Counted from the first letter of the stretch, positions 20,328-29,792 are shown. The stretch: 39,006 nucleotides of DNA from Gemmatimonadota bacterium (GCA_029862925.1 JAOTWJ010000015.1:1-39006), one strand, 5' to 3'. The notes: generated by a model not told the origin, from the sequence alone. A program made the numbers and translations.

Positions 20328-20526
20328 GCACTAATGCACGCGATCCGGGCGCCAGACGTGGCCGAACCCACGCAGCCCGAACCATTTTGTCCCGGCCACG
20401 GCAGTCCTGCAACGCTCCGACCGCCTCGGGCATCTCACCAACCGAGGACCCAGGCGGGCGCCGGTCCGGGTCGGCGGGTTGGCGTTTCCCAGTTCACCAG
20501 TCACGTTTCACTTCGTCCCCAACCCC

Positions 20527-21666
20527 ATGCGACCCATGACTCGTTTGCCGCTTCTCGCTCTCGCCGCGACGCTGCTGGTCGCCCCCGCGCTCCACGCGCA
20601 GGCCATGCGTCCCACACCGCTCGGCACACCGGACGCCACCTTCGCCGAGCCCGTGACGGCGCCCATCGGGTTCCGGGTGCTCGCCGACGGCCGCGTGCTC
20701 CTCGCCGACAACATCGAGGGCACCGTCGCGGTGCTCGACTTTCGAACCGGTGCCATGACGCCCGTGGGTCGTCAGGGTGACGGCCCCGGCGAGTACGGCA
20801 TGCCCGGCCCGCTGTTCGGCGCCGCGGGCGACACCACGTACATGCTCGACATGGGGAACCGCCGGCTGCTCGTCATCACGCCCGACGGGCGCATCGCCGA
20901 CAACACGATTCCGCTCCGCAGTACGTCCGGATGGCCGATCCTGCCGCGGGGCGTGGACGCGGCGGGCCGCATTTACTTCGATCTCGCGGGCATCGTGATG
21001 CCCGGGCTGAACGAAGTCGCCGCCGCGGGTCGCGCCCCGCTGCTGCGCTGGGACCGGTCCGCGGATCGCATGGACACGGTGGCCTTCGTGCAGTTTCCTC
21101 CGCTGCCCCCGGCGGGCCCGGGCGAGATGCGCATCAGCATCGGTGGGGGCGCCTACCAACCGACGGACCAGTGGGCGGTCACGGCCGACGGCCGCGTCGG
21201 GCTCGCCCGAGCGACCGGCTATCGGGTCGAATGGCACGGCGGGGCGAGCCCGGTGGTCGGCCCGGAGGTGCGCTACGAGCCCGTGAAGATCGGCACGGCT
21301 GAAAAGAACGCGTGGGCCGATCTGATGGCGGCGCGCGGCATGGCTGTCGAGATCGAGAACGGCCGGCGCCGCACGCGTCGCCTTCCCCGTCCGGACATCG
21401 ACCGGATGGAGTGGCCCGAGGTGATGCCGCCGTTCTCCGGCCCGCGGGCGGTGCTTGCTGCACCGCAGGGCGAGCTGTGGGTGCTGCGCAGCCGGCCGGC
21501 CAACACGCGGGCCCGCGTCTACGACGTGTTCGACGGCCGGGGTCGCCTGGTTCGGCAGGTCAGTCTCGAGGGCGACCGCGCGGTGCTCGCGTTCGGGCCC
21601 GGTGCGGTGTACGTGGCCCGGACTGACGAGGACGATCTCGTGTGGCTGGAGCGGTACAAGATGTGA
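20527..21666 (+). CDS. Secreted 6-bladed beta-propeller protein
   Basis: MRPMTRLPLLALAATLLVAPALHAQA signal peptide; PVGRQGDGPGEYGMPG, DTTYMLDMGNRRLLVITPDGRI, VYDVFDGRGRLVRQVSL. Confidence 0.85.
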   Translation: MRPMTRLPLLALAATLLVAPALHAQAMRPTPLGTPDATFAEPVTAPIGFRVLADGRVLLADNIEGTVAVLDFRTGAMTPVGRQGDGPGEYGMPGPLFGAAGDTTYMLDMGNRRLLVITPDGRIADNTIPLRSTSGWPILPRGVDAAGRIYFDLAGIVMPGLNEVAAAGRAPLLRWDRSADRMDTVAFVQFPPLPPAGPGEMRISIGGGAYQPTDQWAVTADGRVGLARATGYRVEWHGGASPVVGPEVRYEPVKIGTAEKNAWADLMAARGMAVEIENGRRRTRRLPRPDIDRMEWPEVMPPFSGPRAVLAAPQGELWVLRSRPANTRARVYDVFDGRGRLVRQVSLEGDRAVLAFGPGAVYVARTDEDDLVWLERYKM

Positions 21667-21702
21667 GCGGGGGGAGCGCGGCTCTCTTCGACGCGACGTC
21701 AG

Positions 21703-21732
21703 GCGCCGATAGGCGAGTGCGCGTGTCGGCGC
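21703..21732 (+). terminator. Candidate terminator hairpin downstream of the plus-strand propeller gene
   Basis: GCGCCGA (21703-21709) / TCGGCGC (21726-21732), followed by tccctctcgatctgtaacctttt. Confidence 0.4.
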
Positions 21733-21807
21733 TCCCTCTCGATCTGTAACCTTTTGGGACCGACACGCGTCTAATCCTGCAAGATCGAGACGCGCGAGGA
21801 TGGGACG

Positions 21808-22020
21808 ATGGTGATGACGGCAACTGCGCATGCGGGCCGCTGGCCGCTGGCGGTCCTCGCGGCGCGCGCCGTCAGTCCCGACCGGCGGCGCTCCCCACGC
21901 AACGACTTCGTTCTCCTCGACCGGCATGGCCGGCCGCTCGGTACGGTGAGCAGCGCGCGTGCGCTGCGCTTCGGGCCGGCGTCGCCGACGCTGTATCTGG
22001 CGCGGGAATGGGGATGGTGA
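21808..22020 (+). pseudogene. Probable C-terminal remnant of a beta-propeller gene
   Basis: 70-aa ORF ending NDFVLLDRHGRPLGTVSSARALRFGPASPTLYLAREWGW resembles the tail of the 20527-21666 protein (VYDVFDGRGRLVRQVSLEGDRAVLAFGPGAVYVAR); no signal peptide or other blades. Confidence 0.4.
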
Positions 22021-22029
22021 GACGCCGGA

Positions 22030-22071
22030 ACGCCCAGAGGCATAGCGGTGTGCATCTCGGCGTCTGGGCGT
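22030..22071. terminator. Bidirectional terminator-like inverted repeat
   Basis: ACGCCCAGA (22030-22038) / TCTGGGCGT (22063-22071), between convergent reading frames. Confidence 0.45.
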
Positions 22072-22092
22072 CCTCCCGTGCGCCCCGCCCGC

Positions 22093-23889
22093 CTAGAACC
22101 TCCAGCCGCCCCCGACCGTAAGGTACCCGTACCGATAATCGCCGACATCGGACGCGAACAGCGCCATGCCGAGCGTCGAGTAGCCGCCGGCAATGGCGAA
22201 GTATCGACCGGGCGCGACGGTGAGCTGCAGCTCCCCGCGCACGCGCGCCACAGCCGACACGTTGCCGTCGCTCCCGACCTGCTGGAGGCCGGGAGCCGCT
22301 TCCAGTACCGGCGTCAGCCAGCGGATCTCGCGCTCCCAGCGGAGCGGCACCTCCAGCACCGCGTACAGGTCCGGATCGAAGTACCCGTCCGACAGGTCCT
22401 TGGAGAATCCAAACACCCGCACGGCGGCGCCCACGTTCCATGCCCGGCGAAACCGGCGGGAGACGCCGGCGGCGCCGGCCACGCGCGTGTTTGCCTCCGT
22501 ACCGTCGAAACGCGCGGCGGAAACCGCCCCCGTGAGCGTCCATCCGCCGGCGGGCGCCGCCCGCACATCCAGGGCGCCCTGCCGCACCGTGACGCCGGTG
22601 CGCACGAGCTGCGCCGTCGCATCCAGCGGTTCACCGGTCACGCTGACGGTCGCGACCACGGGTTCCCGCGCGGGGGTCGCGAGGCGCGCCGCGAACCGGA
22701 CGTGCGTCTCGGCCCCGGGAACGTCGGACCCGCTCGCGCCCGCGCCAGCCGTGAGCGTCCATCCCGGCTCGACCAGCAGCGCCAGTTCGAGCATGCCGCC
22801 GTGCGCCTCCTGCGTGAACCCGGTCGCGCCCCGCTGTTCCAGCCACCGCCAGTAGCCGTGCACGCGCAGATCGAGGCGGGGCGCGGCACGCCAGCTCGCG
22901 CGGGCCGCCAGCGTCCCGATCCCGTTATCGTCCGAGTCCGATTCATACGTGAAGGACGCCCCGGTGCGGGGGCGAAAGGCCACGTCCGTCCAACGCCACT
23001 GGGTGCGGACGTCTGGGTCGTTGGGCGCCAGGCGGCGCGCCCGCGCCAGCACCGCACGCGACGCGGCGTCGCGCCCCTGCCAGCGCAGCGTCTGGCCGAG
23101 TCCGACGAGCGCCGGCACGTTGCCGGAATCCAGGGCCAGGACACGCCGCCAAGTCACTTCGGCCGCCTTGAGCCGTCCCCTCCAGCTGCGCGTCCGCGCC
23201 AGACCAGCCCATGCGTCGAGATCCGTCGAGTCCGCGGCGAGCAGGCCGCCGTACACGACGGCCGACGAATCCAGCCGGCCCGCCCACCCGAGCACCTGGC
23301 CCAGGGCACGGCGCGTGGCGAGATCCGTGGGGTCGCTCCGGACGAGGCTGTCGTACAGCGCAATCGACTCCTCGAGCCGCGCGGCCCACGAGAGTATCTG
23401 CGCCCGCGAGCTTTGGATGGAGCGGTTTTCCGGCAGGATCTCGCCGAGCCGCTCGTAGGTCGCAACGGCGGATCGATACTCGCCAGCCCAGCCGAGGAAC
23501 TGGGCGCGGGCCTCCAGTGCGGGCAGATAGTCCGGCGCCGCGGCCAGCAGGGTGTCCAGGGCGCGCACGGCGTCGGCCGTGTGGCCCTGCCAGGCCCGGA
23601 CGCGCGCGCGGTCCACCACGGCCTCGCGATTGGCCGGCGCGAGCCGCAGCAGGCGATCGAACAGTGCCAAGCTTTGGTCGTAGCGACCGGCCCACGCGGC
23701 GATGAGCCCGAGACGGTGCAGCGCGCGCACGTCACTGGAGTCTTCGGCCAGTCGCGCGCTGTAGAGTCGCCAGGCCGTCTCGACGTCGCCCGCATCCCAG
23801 GCGCGGTTCGCGTCCTCTTGGGCCCGCAGGGCCGGCGGCGCGAACGGGAGGAGTGCCAGCAGGACGATGGTCCGGAGGCGCGACCTCAT
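22093..23889 (-). CDS. TPR protein with C-terminal outer-membrane beta-barrel (YaiO/PgaA-like architecture)
   Basis: Signal peptide; at least seven about 34-aa TPR units with a Trp signature (AAWAGRYDQSLALFDRLL, RAWQGHTADAVRALDTLL, LGWAGEYRSAVATYERL, LSWAARLEESIALYDSL, LGWAGRLDSSAVVYGGLL); barrel-like alternating C-terminus ending VGGGWRF. Confidence 0.82.
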   Translation of the reverse strand: MRSRLRTIVLLALLPFAPPALRAQEDANRAWDAGDVETAWRLYSARLAEDSSDVRALHRLGLIAAWAGRYDQSLALFDRLLRLAPANREAVVDRARVRAWQGHTADAVRALDTLLAAAPDYLPALEARAQFLGWAGEYRSAVATYERLGEILPENRSIQSSRAQILSWAARLEESIALYDSLVRSDPTDLATRRALGQVLGWAGRLDSSAVVYGGLLAADSTDLDAWAGLARTRSWRGRLKAAEVTWRRVLALDSGNVPALVGLGQTLRWQGRDAASRAVLARARRLAPNDPDVRTQWRWTDVAFRPRTGASFTYESDSDDNGIGTLAARASWRAAPRLDLRVHGYWRWLEQRGATGFTQEAHGGMLELALLVEPGWTLTAGAGASGSDVPGAETHVRFAARLATPAREPVVATVSVTGEPLDATAQLVRTGVTVRQGALDVRAAPAGGWTLTGAVSAARFDGTEANTRVAGAAGVSRRFRRAWNVGAAVRVFGFSKDLSDGYFDPDLYAVLEVPLRWEREIRWLTPVLEAAPGLQQVGSDGNVSAVARVRGELQLTVAPGRYFAIAGGYSTLGMALFASDVGDYRYGYLTVGGGWRF

Positions 23890-26513
23890 CGGCTGATCTC
23901 ACCCGGAGGGTCGCCCAACTCCGCCCAGGTGTCGCGGATCGCCTCGTAGAGCGGCCGGCGGCGCGCGCGCCAGACCGGTTCCTCCCACGTCGGCCAGGAG
24001 AAGAGTGCGACGGGGGCCCCGGTGGCGGGCCAGGAGACCCAGCGACCGTCGGGCCGCTGCACGGCGCCGACGATCCGGATCCCCGGGATCCTGCTCAGCG
24101 CCACGTCGCCCTCGCGACGCGTGGGTTCGGCATCGCCCAGGGCGTGCCGACTGCTGGGGTCCGTCACGTTGAGCAGCATCCACGGTATCCGCACTTCGAT
24201 CACCGCACCCGCGCGCTCCCAGTCGTCATCCGGCCGCACGCCCGCCCGCAGCATGCCGCGCTCATAGCCAAAGCCGGCGTACTCCGTGCCATCCCGTCCA
24301 AACCGCGACCGGTTGGTGACCACCCGAAGCCGCTCGTACCGGCCGTCGGCGTTGGCGCGTGGTGTCACGGGCCGCGGTGCGTGCTGTTCCCACCGGCCGT
24401 GAAACAGGCCGGGGGGTGGCGTGGCGATCGACGGCACGACGAGGGGGCGCGCCACCACGGGGCTCACTGGCGTGACGGGCGTCGCCGCGTACGGGGGATC
24501 CACGAGCAGTCGCACGGTATCGCCTCGGATGGCGAGCACGAACTCGAGCCCCACTGGCACCGGCGGCGCCGACGGGTGCGGCCAACGGCGGTCGCCGCGC
24601 GCCGAGTCCACGACATCGAACCCGACATACAGCTCGGTGACGCGGCCCCGCGGCTCGATCGACAGCCACAGGTCCGCCGCATCGGCCGCGGCGCGCAGCG
24701 TGCCCACCGGTCCGGTGTAGAGCGGAGGGACCCGCGCCCAACCCGTCCGACGCTGCTCGACCGTGGCCCCCGGCACCGGCGGGACCGGCTCCATGGCCAC
24801 CACACCGTACATCTGCTCCGGATCGAGACGATTGAGCCACAGCCGGTTGCGGTCATGCGGAAGCTCGTACTCGCTCACGAGCCAGTTCCCCTTGAACCAC
24901 TCGTCGATCCACGCGAACAGGATCCCGCCTGCCATCTCCGCTTCCGCGATCTCCCGCGTGAGCCGCACACCGATGGCGGCCATGTCGGCCTCATCATGCC
25001 CTCCGTGATGCCAGCCCTGCGGGTGCACGTGTGAGATACCGCGGCTCGTGGGAATGCCGTACTCGGCGATCAGGACCGGGACCCCGCGGTGATGGGCCTT
25101 GAGATCACGCAGATACCCGAAGTAGCTCGACGGCCCGAGCGACGACTCGGCGCGCCCGTACTCGGGATCGAGCACCAGGAAGTCCGGATAGTAGGGATAG
25201 ACGTGGAATGCGGCGAACACGCCGGCGGGAAACGCGGGTGTCGGACGCAGCAGTGTCACGTCGAGCGCGACCACGTCGTTGTCGTACTCTCGGGTGGCGG
25301 CCGCGTCCGTCTCGCCGACCCCGGTGCGGAACGCCAGTTCCTCGGCCCCCGTGGCCTCGGTCGGGTGGACCATCGGGTCGAGCGTGGGCCAATTGGTGTA
25401 GCCCACCGGTCGCTGCGTGCGGTACGTCTCCGTTTCGTACGCGACCATGGCGTCGATCGCCCGCCCGAGCCACGCGTCCATCGGCGTTCCGCCCGCCACG
25501 CGCACGTACTGGCCCGTCCACACCGTGTCGGCGGGTCGCAACCGGTTGAACCCGGCCACGGAAAACGGTTCCCACTCGCGCCCGACCAGATAGGCGGCGA
25601 TCCAAGGCGACACGTCCGCTGTGTACGCACCCGCCGCGTGCCCGGGCCGCGCCGCGATGTCCGCGCGCCCGTGCACGAGGTCCACCACCCGCCGCACCTC
25701 CGCGAGGAACTCGGCTTCCCACACGTCGTCTCGATAGTCGTCGTCGGGTGGCAGCTCTGCCCACACCCCATGTACCACGTGCAGCGGACGTGCGGGATGG
25801 GCCGTGTTGTGCGCCAGGAGGGCTTGGTAAAACCTCGGCGGGTGAATGGTATACACGCGAACCACGTTCGCGCCCATCGCGGCCATCTCCGCGATCCAGG
25901 CGGCGTACGTAGTCGAGTCGGGAAACTCCGACGGGAACCGCCCCGGCAGGGCGGCACCCAGGTTGACACCCTTCAAGTAGAAGGGCGCCCACCCGGCGGC
26001 CGTACGCCGCTCAAACCGGTCGCCCGCCGCGCGTACGTGATAGACCAGCGTGTCGGGCAGGATCAGCGGCGGCCGTGTCGTCACCGGCGGCTCCGCCGCC
26101 AGACGCGCGAGGAGTTGTAGCGCGGTCGCGTTGTCCGGATCGAGCCGCCGGACCCGTCCCATCGCGTCGCGGGCGGCAGACGGATCGCCGCGCCGCCACG
26201 CCACCAGCCCCCGCCCAACGAGCGCGTCGACCAAGAGCGAATCGGCGGCCAACGCCGTGTCGAACCGTGCCGCGGCGGCCTGGAGCCGGCCGGCGCGCAG
26301 GGCGGTGTAGCCCAGCCCGACGGTCGCCGCGATGTCGCCGGGGCACACGCGGAGCGCACGCGTGAACGCCGAGTCCGCGGCGGGAATCGCGCCGGCACGA
26401 TACCGTGTCCACGCCGAATCGAGCAGCGCCGTGGCGGGACAGGGCATCTGCCCGGCAAGCTGGGGCGCCGATCCCACGAGGAGCCCGGCGAGCAGGAGCG
26501 CGGGTGGGCGCAC
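23886..26513 (-). CDS. Secreted TPR - glycoside-hydrolase-like (clan GH-A type TIM barrel) - C-terminal beta-sandwich protein
   Basis: GTG start; signal peptide; N-terminal TPRs; WAPFYLKGVNLGAALPGRFPSEF...AAMGANVVRVYTIHPPRFYQALL, candidate acid/base in YLVGREWEPF and nucleophile in PVLIAEYGIPTS; C-terminal domain resembling CBM9/DOMON-like sandwiches (LWLSIEPRGRVTELYVGFDVVDS). Confidence 0.7.
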   Translation of the reverse strand: MRPPALLLAGLLVGSAPQLAGQMPCPATALLDSAWTRYRAGAIPAADSAFTRALRVCPGDIAATVGLGYTALRAGRLQAAAARFDTALAADSLLVDALVGRGLVAWRRGDPSAARDAMGRVRRLDPDNATALQLLARLAAEPPVTTRPPLILPDTLVYHVRAAGDRFERRTAAGWAPFYLKGVNLGAALPGRFPSEFPDSTTYAAWIAEMAAMGANVVRVYTIHPPRFYQALLAHNTAHPARPLHVVHGVWAELPPDDDYRDDVWEAEFLAEVRRVVDLVHGRADIAARPGHAAGAYTADVSPWIAAYLVGREWEPFSVAGFNRLRPADTVWTGQYVRVAGGTPMDAWLGRAIDAMVAYETETYRTQRPVGYTNWPTLDPMVHPTEATGAEELAFRTGVGETDAAATREYDNDVVALDVTLLRPTPAFPAGVFAAFHVYPYYPDFLVLDPEYGRAESSLGPSSYFGYLRDLKAHHRGVPVLIAEYGIPTSRGISHVHPQGWHHGGHDEADMAAIGVRLTREIAEAEMAGGILFAWIDEWFKGNWLVSEYELPHDRNRLWLNRLDPEQMYGVVAMEPVPPVPGATVEQRRTGWARVPPLYTGPVGTLRAAADAADLWLSIEPRGRVTELYVGFDVVDSARGDRRWPHPSAPPVPVGLEFVLAIRGDTVRLLVDPPYAATPVTPVSPVVARPLVVPSIATPPPGLFHGRWEQHAPRPVTPRANADGRYERLRVVTNRSRFGRDGTEYAGFGYERGMLRAGVRPDDDWERAGAVIEVRIPWMLLNVTDPSSRHALGDAEPTRREGDVALSRIPGIRIVGAVQRPDGRWVSWPATGAPVALFSWPTWEEPVWRARRRPLYEAIRDTWAELGDPPGEISR

Positions 26514-26515
26514 GG

Positions 26516-27571
26516 TCAGGCCGGGACCTCGACCACCAGCTTGCCGAGCTGATCACCCTCGGCCATGCGGCGAAAGGCCTCGGGCGCCCGCGCGAACGGA
26601 AAGACCGTGTCGATCACGGGCCGCAGGTGTCCCTGCCCGAGCAGGTGCACGATCTCGCGGTACTCGTCGGCGGTCCCCATCGTCGAGCCGAGAATGTCCC
26701 ATTGAAACCAGAACAGCCGCCGGAGATCGACGGTGACCTTCGGCCCGGTGGTCGCGCCACACGTGACGAGCCGCCCTCCGCGGCCGAGCATGCGGAGCGA
26801 CTGCTCCCAGGTGGCTGCACCGACGTTCTCGACGATGACGTCCACACCCCGTTGGTCAGTGAGGCGTCGCACTTCCTTGGCGACGTCCACCTGCGTGTGG
26901 TTGAGCGTGACGTTCGCTCCCAACTCGCGCGCTTTCGCCAGTTTGGCGTCGCTCGACGACGTGACGATGGTGTGGGCGCCCAGCAGGGTCGCGATCTGGA
27001 GCGCCGTGCTCGAGACGCCGCCGCCGACCCCCCAGATCAAGACCGTCTCCCCCGGCCGCAGGCGCGCGCGGGTTACCAGCATCCGCCAGGCCGTGATCGT
27101 CACCAGCGAGAATGCCGCCGCCTCCGGCCACGTGATGGCCGGCAGCGGCGCCGGCGGGGTCGGCACCGGGTAGACGTTCGGCTCCGGCACCACGATGAAC
27201 TCGGCCAGCGTTCCGGGCAGGTGCTCGCCGAGCAGCTTGTACTCGACACAGAGCGAGTGCTGGCCGGCGAGGCAGTGCTCGCAGCGGTAGCACGAAATCC
27301 CCGGGTTGAACAGCACCGCGTCGCCCGGGCGCACGCGGGTCACCCCCTCCCCGACGGCGTCCACGACTCCGGCCCCGTCGCCGCCCAGAATGTGGGGGAA
27401 CGTGAGCTCGAGTCCCGGCAGGCCGCGCACGGTCCACAGGTCGAGATGGTTGAGCGCGGCGGCGCGGAGCCGCACACGCACGTCCCCCGGACGGCGGACG
27501 ACTGGGGCGGGCACATCGGCGATCGCGACCTGCGATAGCTCACCGTGTCCACGGAGGACGACTGCTTGCAT
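26516..27571 (-). CDS. Zinc-type alcohol dehydrogenase / MDR family oxidoreductase
   Basis: MQAVVLRGHGELSQVAIADVPAP...FPHILGGDGAGVVDAVG, structural Cys set SCYRCEHCLAGQHSLC, VLIWGVGGGVSSTALQIATLLGA. Confidence 0.93.
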   Translation of the reverse strand: MQAVVLRGHGELSQVAIADVPAPVVRRPGDVRVRLRAAALNHLDLWTVRGLPGLELTFPHILGGDGAGVVDAVGEGVTRVRPGDAVLFNPGISCYRCEHCLAGQHSLCVEYKLLGEHLPGTLAEFIVVPEPNVYPVPTPPAPLPAITWPEAAAFSLVTITAWRMLVTRARLRPGETVLIWGVGGGVSSTALQIATLLGAHTIVTSSSDAKLAKARELGANVTLNHTQVDVAKEVRRLTDQRGVDVIVENVGAATWEQSLRMLGRGGRLVTCGATTGPKVTVDLRRLFWFQWDILGSTMGTADEYREIVHLLGQGHLRPVIDTVFPFARAPEAFRRMAEGDQLGKLVVEVPA

Positions 27572-27596
27572 GCTCCTCGCGACGCTTCGGCGGTCG

Positions 27597-29792
27597 TTAG
27601 CGGGTGAGGGGAGGTCGGTAGGCGGGGCTGGCCTGCTGCTCGCCCGGCTGGCGCGGGAGGTCCATGGGCTCGCCCCCGAGCGGCAAGAGCACGAGACGGC
27701 GCTGCTGCCCCGTGTCGTCGAGCGTGCTGACCTCGAGCACGAGGCGGTTGCCCGCGGGGGCAATGGTGTAGTCGGTCACGGCGAGGGACGGTGGCGAGAT
27801 CGGGGTGATCGAGCCGCCGGTGGGAAGCCGGACCACGACCGGCTGGATGCGGCGGCCGTCGACCCGTTCCTGAATGAACGCCAGGTCGCCGTCGGAAAAC
27901 CACGCGGCGCGGCTCTCCTTGAGCGGCGAGCGGTACGCCGGCTGCTGGTTCCCGCCGTCGGCATCCATCACGTAGATCTCGTAGTTCCCGTCCCGCGTGG
28001 ACGTGAACGCGATGCGCTGCCCGTCGGGCGAGACCGCCGGCTCGAAGTTGGCGGCGTCACCACTGGTGAGCGCGCGCGCGGCCGACCCGTCGGCGTTCAC
28101 ACTCCAGATCTGGGCGCGACCGCCCGTCGCCTGCACCACGTAGACGAGGCGCCGACCGTCCGGCGTCCAGCGCGGCGTGAGCTCGCTGGCCGGGGTGGTG
28201 GTGAGGCGGCGCGGACTCTCGCCGTCTGCGTCGGCGACGTACAACTCGAAGTTGCCGTCCCGGTCCGACACGTAGGCGAGGTGCGCGCCGTCGGGCGCAA
28301 ACGCGCCCATCGTCTCGTTCGACGACTCGCGCGTGACCTGGGTGACGCGCCCGAGCGCGTCCGGATCGAGCGTGAACAGATCGAACGAGCCGCTGCGGGT
28401 GGACGTGAACAGGACGGGCCCCTGCACGAAGACGACGCTGGAGTCGACGCGCCCCCACTGAGTGGACGCAACGATTGTCACCCGGCCCACACCGACGGCG
28501 GTCACGGTCCCGCCGCCGGTGACGGTCGCGACGTTGGCATCGAGCGTGGTCCAGGTGAGGTCGGCCGCCCGCGCGATCGGTCGCCCCTGTTCGTCGGTGA
28601 AGCGCGCCGCGAGCGCGAGCGTATCGCCCACTCCGAGGCCGGCACGGTGGGGCTCGACCAGCAGCCCCCCGGCGATGACGTCGATGGTCCACGTGACCTC
28701 GAGCCCGGGACCCGCCGCGCGCGCGACCAGGCTGGTCCGGCCCAACGTGCGGCCCGACAGCCTGCCGCTGGCCGTATCGAACGCCGCCACCGTGCTGTCC
28801 GCCACCTGCCAGATGATGGGCGCGTCGGGCACCGGCGTCCCGTCCGCCGCGAGGGAGCGCGCCGTCACGCGAATGGTCCCCTGCAGTGGTACGGCAACCG
28901 CGCCCCGTGAGTAGGGCGGCGTGACTTCCAGCTCGGCGACCGGCCGGTGCACGGCAACGGCGAGCTCGCGCCGCTGCCCATACCCTTCGGCGATGATCGT
29001 GGTGCGGCCGGCGGTCACGCCGCGGGCGACGCCCAACGGCGTCACGGTCACGATGCGCTCGTCGAAGGAGCGCCAGTTGAGCGCGGCATTATTGAGCGGC
29101 CGGTTGCCCTGGCTCGGCACCACGACGGCGACCGACGTTTCCACGCCGGGAGACAACGCGAGAATCGGGGCCGCGAACCCGAACGGGACGCTCGCCACGG
29201 TCACCGTGGCCGTGCGTTGGAGCCCGGTCGTGGCGCGCGCCTGGAGCACTGCCTGGCCTTCGCTGAGGCCCGTCACGATACCGCCGTCACTCACCGTCGC
29301 CACCGACGGGTTGAGCGACGTCCAGCGCACGGCGGCGGGCATGGCCGGCGTGCCGGAATCGGTGAGGAACGAGGCCGTGAGTTGCCGATTCTCGCCGTGC
29401 AGCAATTGGACGTTGGTCGGCTCGATGACCAGCACCGCCGCGGGACCGGAGCCGCGCTGCACGCGGATGGCCATCGACTCGCTGCGCCCACCGACGGTGA
29501 CCCGCACCTGGGCCACGCCCTCACCCACGCCGACGAGCGTGGCGAGGTCGCTCTGCACCGGATCCACCTCGACACGAACCACGTTCGGGTCGGTGCTCAC
29601 CCAGCGGAACTCGATATCGCCGACGATGGTCGTGCCGCGGGGATCGGTGGCCGTGGCGTACACGGCCTGCCGTGTGCCGATGCCGAGCGTTGCCGCCTCC
29701 GCGGACAGTTGGACGGTCGCCACCTGCTGGGCGGGCAGATTCCCAGCCGCGCCGGCGACGCAAAAGGCGAGAATGAAGGCGCGGCAGCGCAT
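27597..29792 (-). CDS. Secreted BIG2 (bacterial Ig-like) repeat protein fused to TolB/PD40-type beta-propeller
   Basis: Signal peptide; repeated W.S.....V.TV...G...G...G...V.A units (VRWTSLNPSVATVSDGGIVTGLSEGQAVLQA; LTWTTLDANVATVTGGGTVTAVGVGRVTIVA); then TSTRSGSFDLFTLD, YVSDRDGNFELYVADADG, FTSTRDGNYEIYVMDADG. Confidence 0.9.
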   Translation of the reverse strand: MRCRAFILAFCVAGAAGNLPAQQVATVQLSAEAATLGIGTRQAVYATATDPRGTTIVGDIEFRWVSTDPNVVRVEVDPVQSDLATLVGVGEGVAQVRVTVGGRSESMAIRVQRGSGPAAVLVIEPTNVQLLHGENRQLTASFLTDSGTPAMPAAVRWTSLNPSVATVSDGGIVTGLSEGQAVLQARATTGLQRTATVTVASVPFGFAAPILALSPGVETSVAVVVPSQGNRPLNNAALNWRSFDERIVTVTPLGVARGVTAGRTTIIAEGYGQRRELAVAVHRPVAELEVTPPYSRGAVAVPLQGTIRVTARSLAADGTPVPDAPIIWQVADSTVAAFDTASGRLSGRTLGRTSLVARAAGPGLEVTWTIDVIAGGLLVEPHRAGLGVGDTLALAARFTDEQGRPIARAADLTWTTLDANVATVTGGGTVTAVGVGRVTIVASTQWGRVDSSVVFVQGPVLFTSTRSGSFDLFTLDPDALGRVTQVTRESSNETMGAFAPDGAHLAYVSDRDGNFELYVADADGESPRRLTTTPASELTPRWTPDGRRLVYVVQATGGRAQIWSVNADGSAARALTSGDAANFEPAVSPDGQRIAFTSTRDGNYEIYVMDADGGNQQPAYRSPLKESRAAWFSDGDLAFIQERVDGRRIQPVVVRLPTGGSITPISPPSLAVTDYTIAPAGNRLVLEVSTLDDTGQQRRLVLLPLGGEPMDLPRQPGEQQASPAYRPPLTR

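Noticed and set aside
20480-20520. TTTCCCAGTTCACCAGTCACGTTTCAC as a tandem repeat or regulatory array
   Set aside because: Only loosely periodic; too degenerate and short to support without comparison.
20494-21927. 477-aa minus-strand ORF
   Set aside because: Antisense to the plus-strand propeller, which has a signal peptide and propeller motifs.
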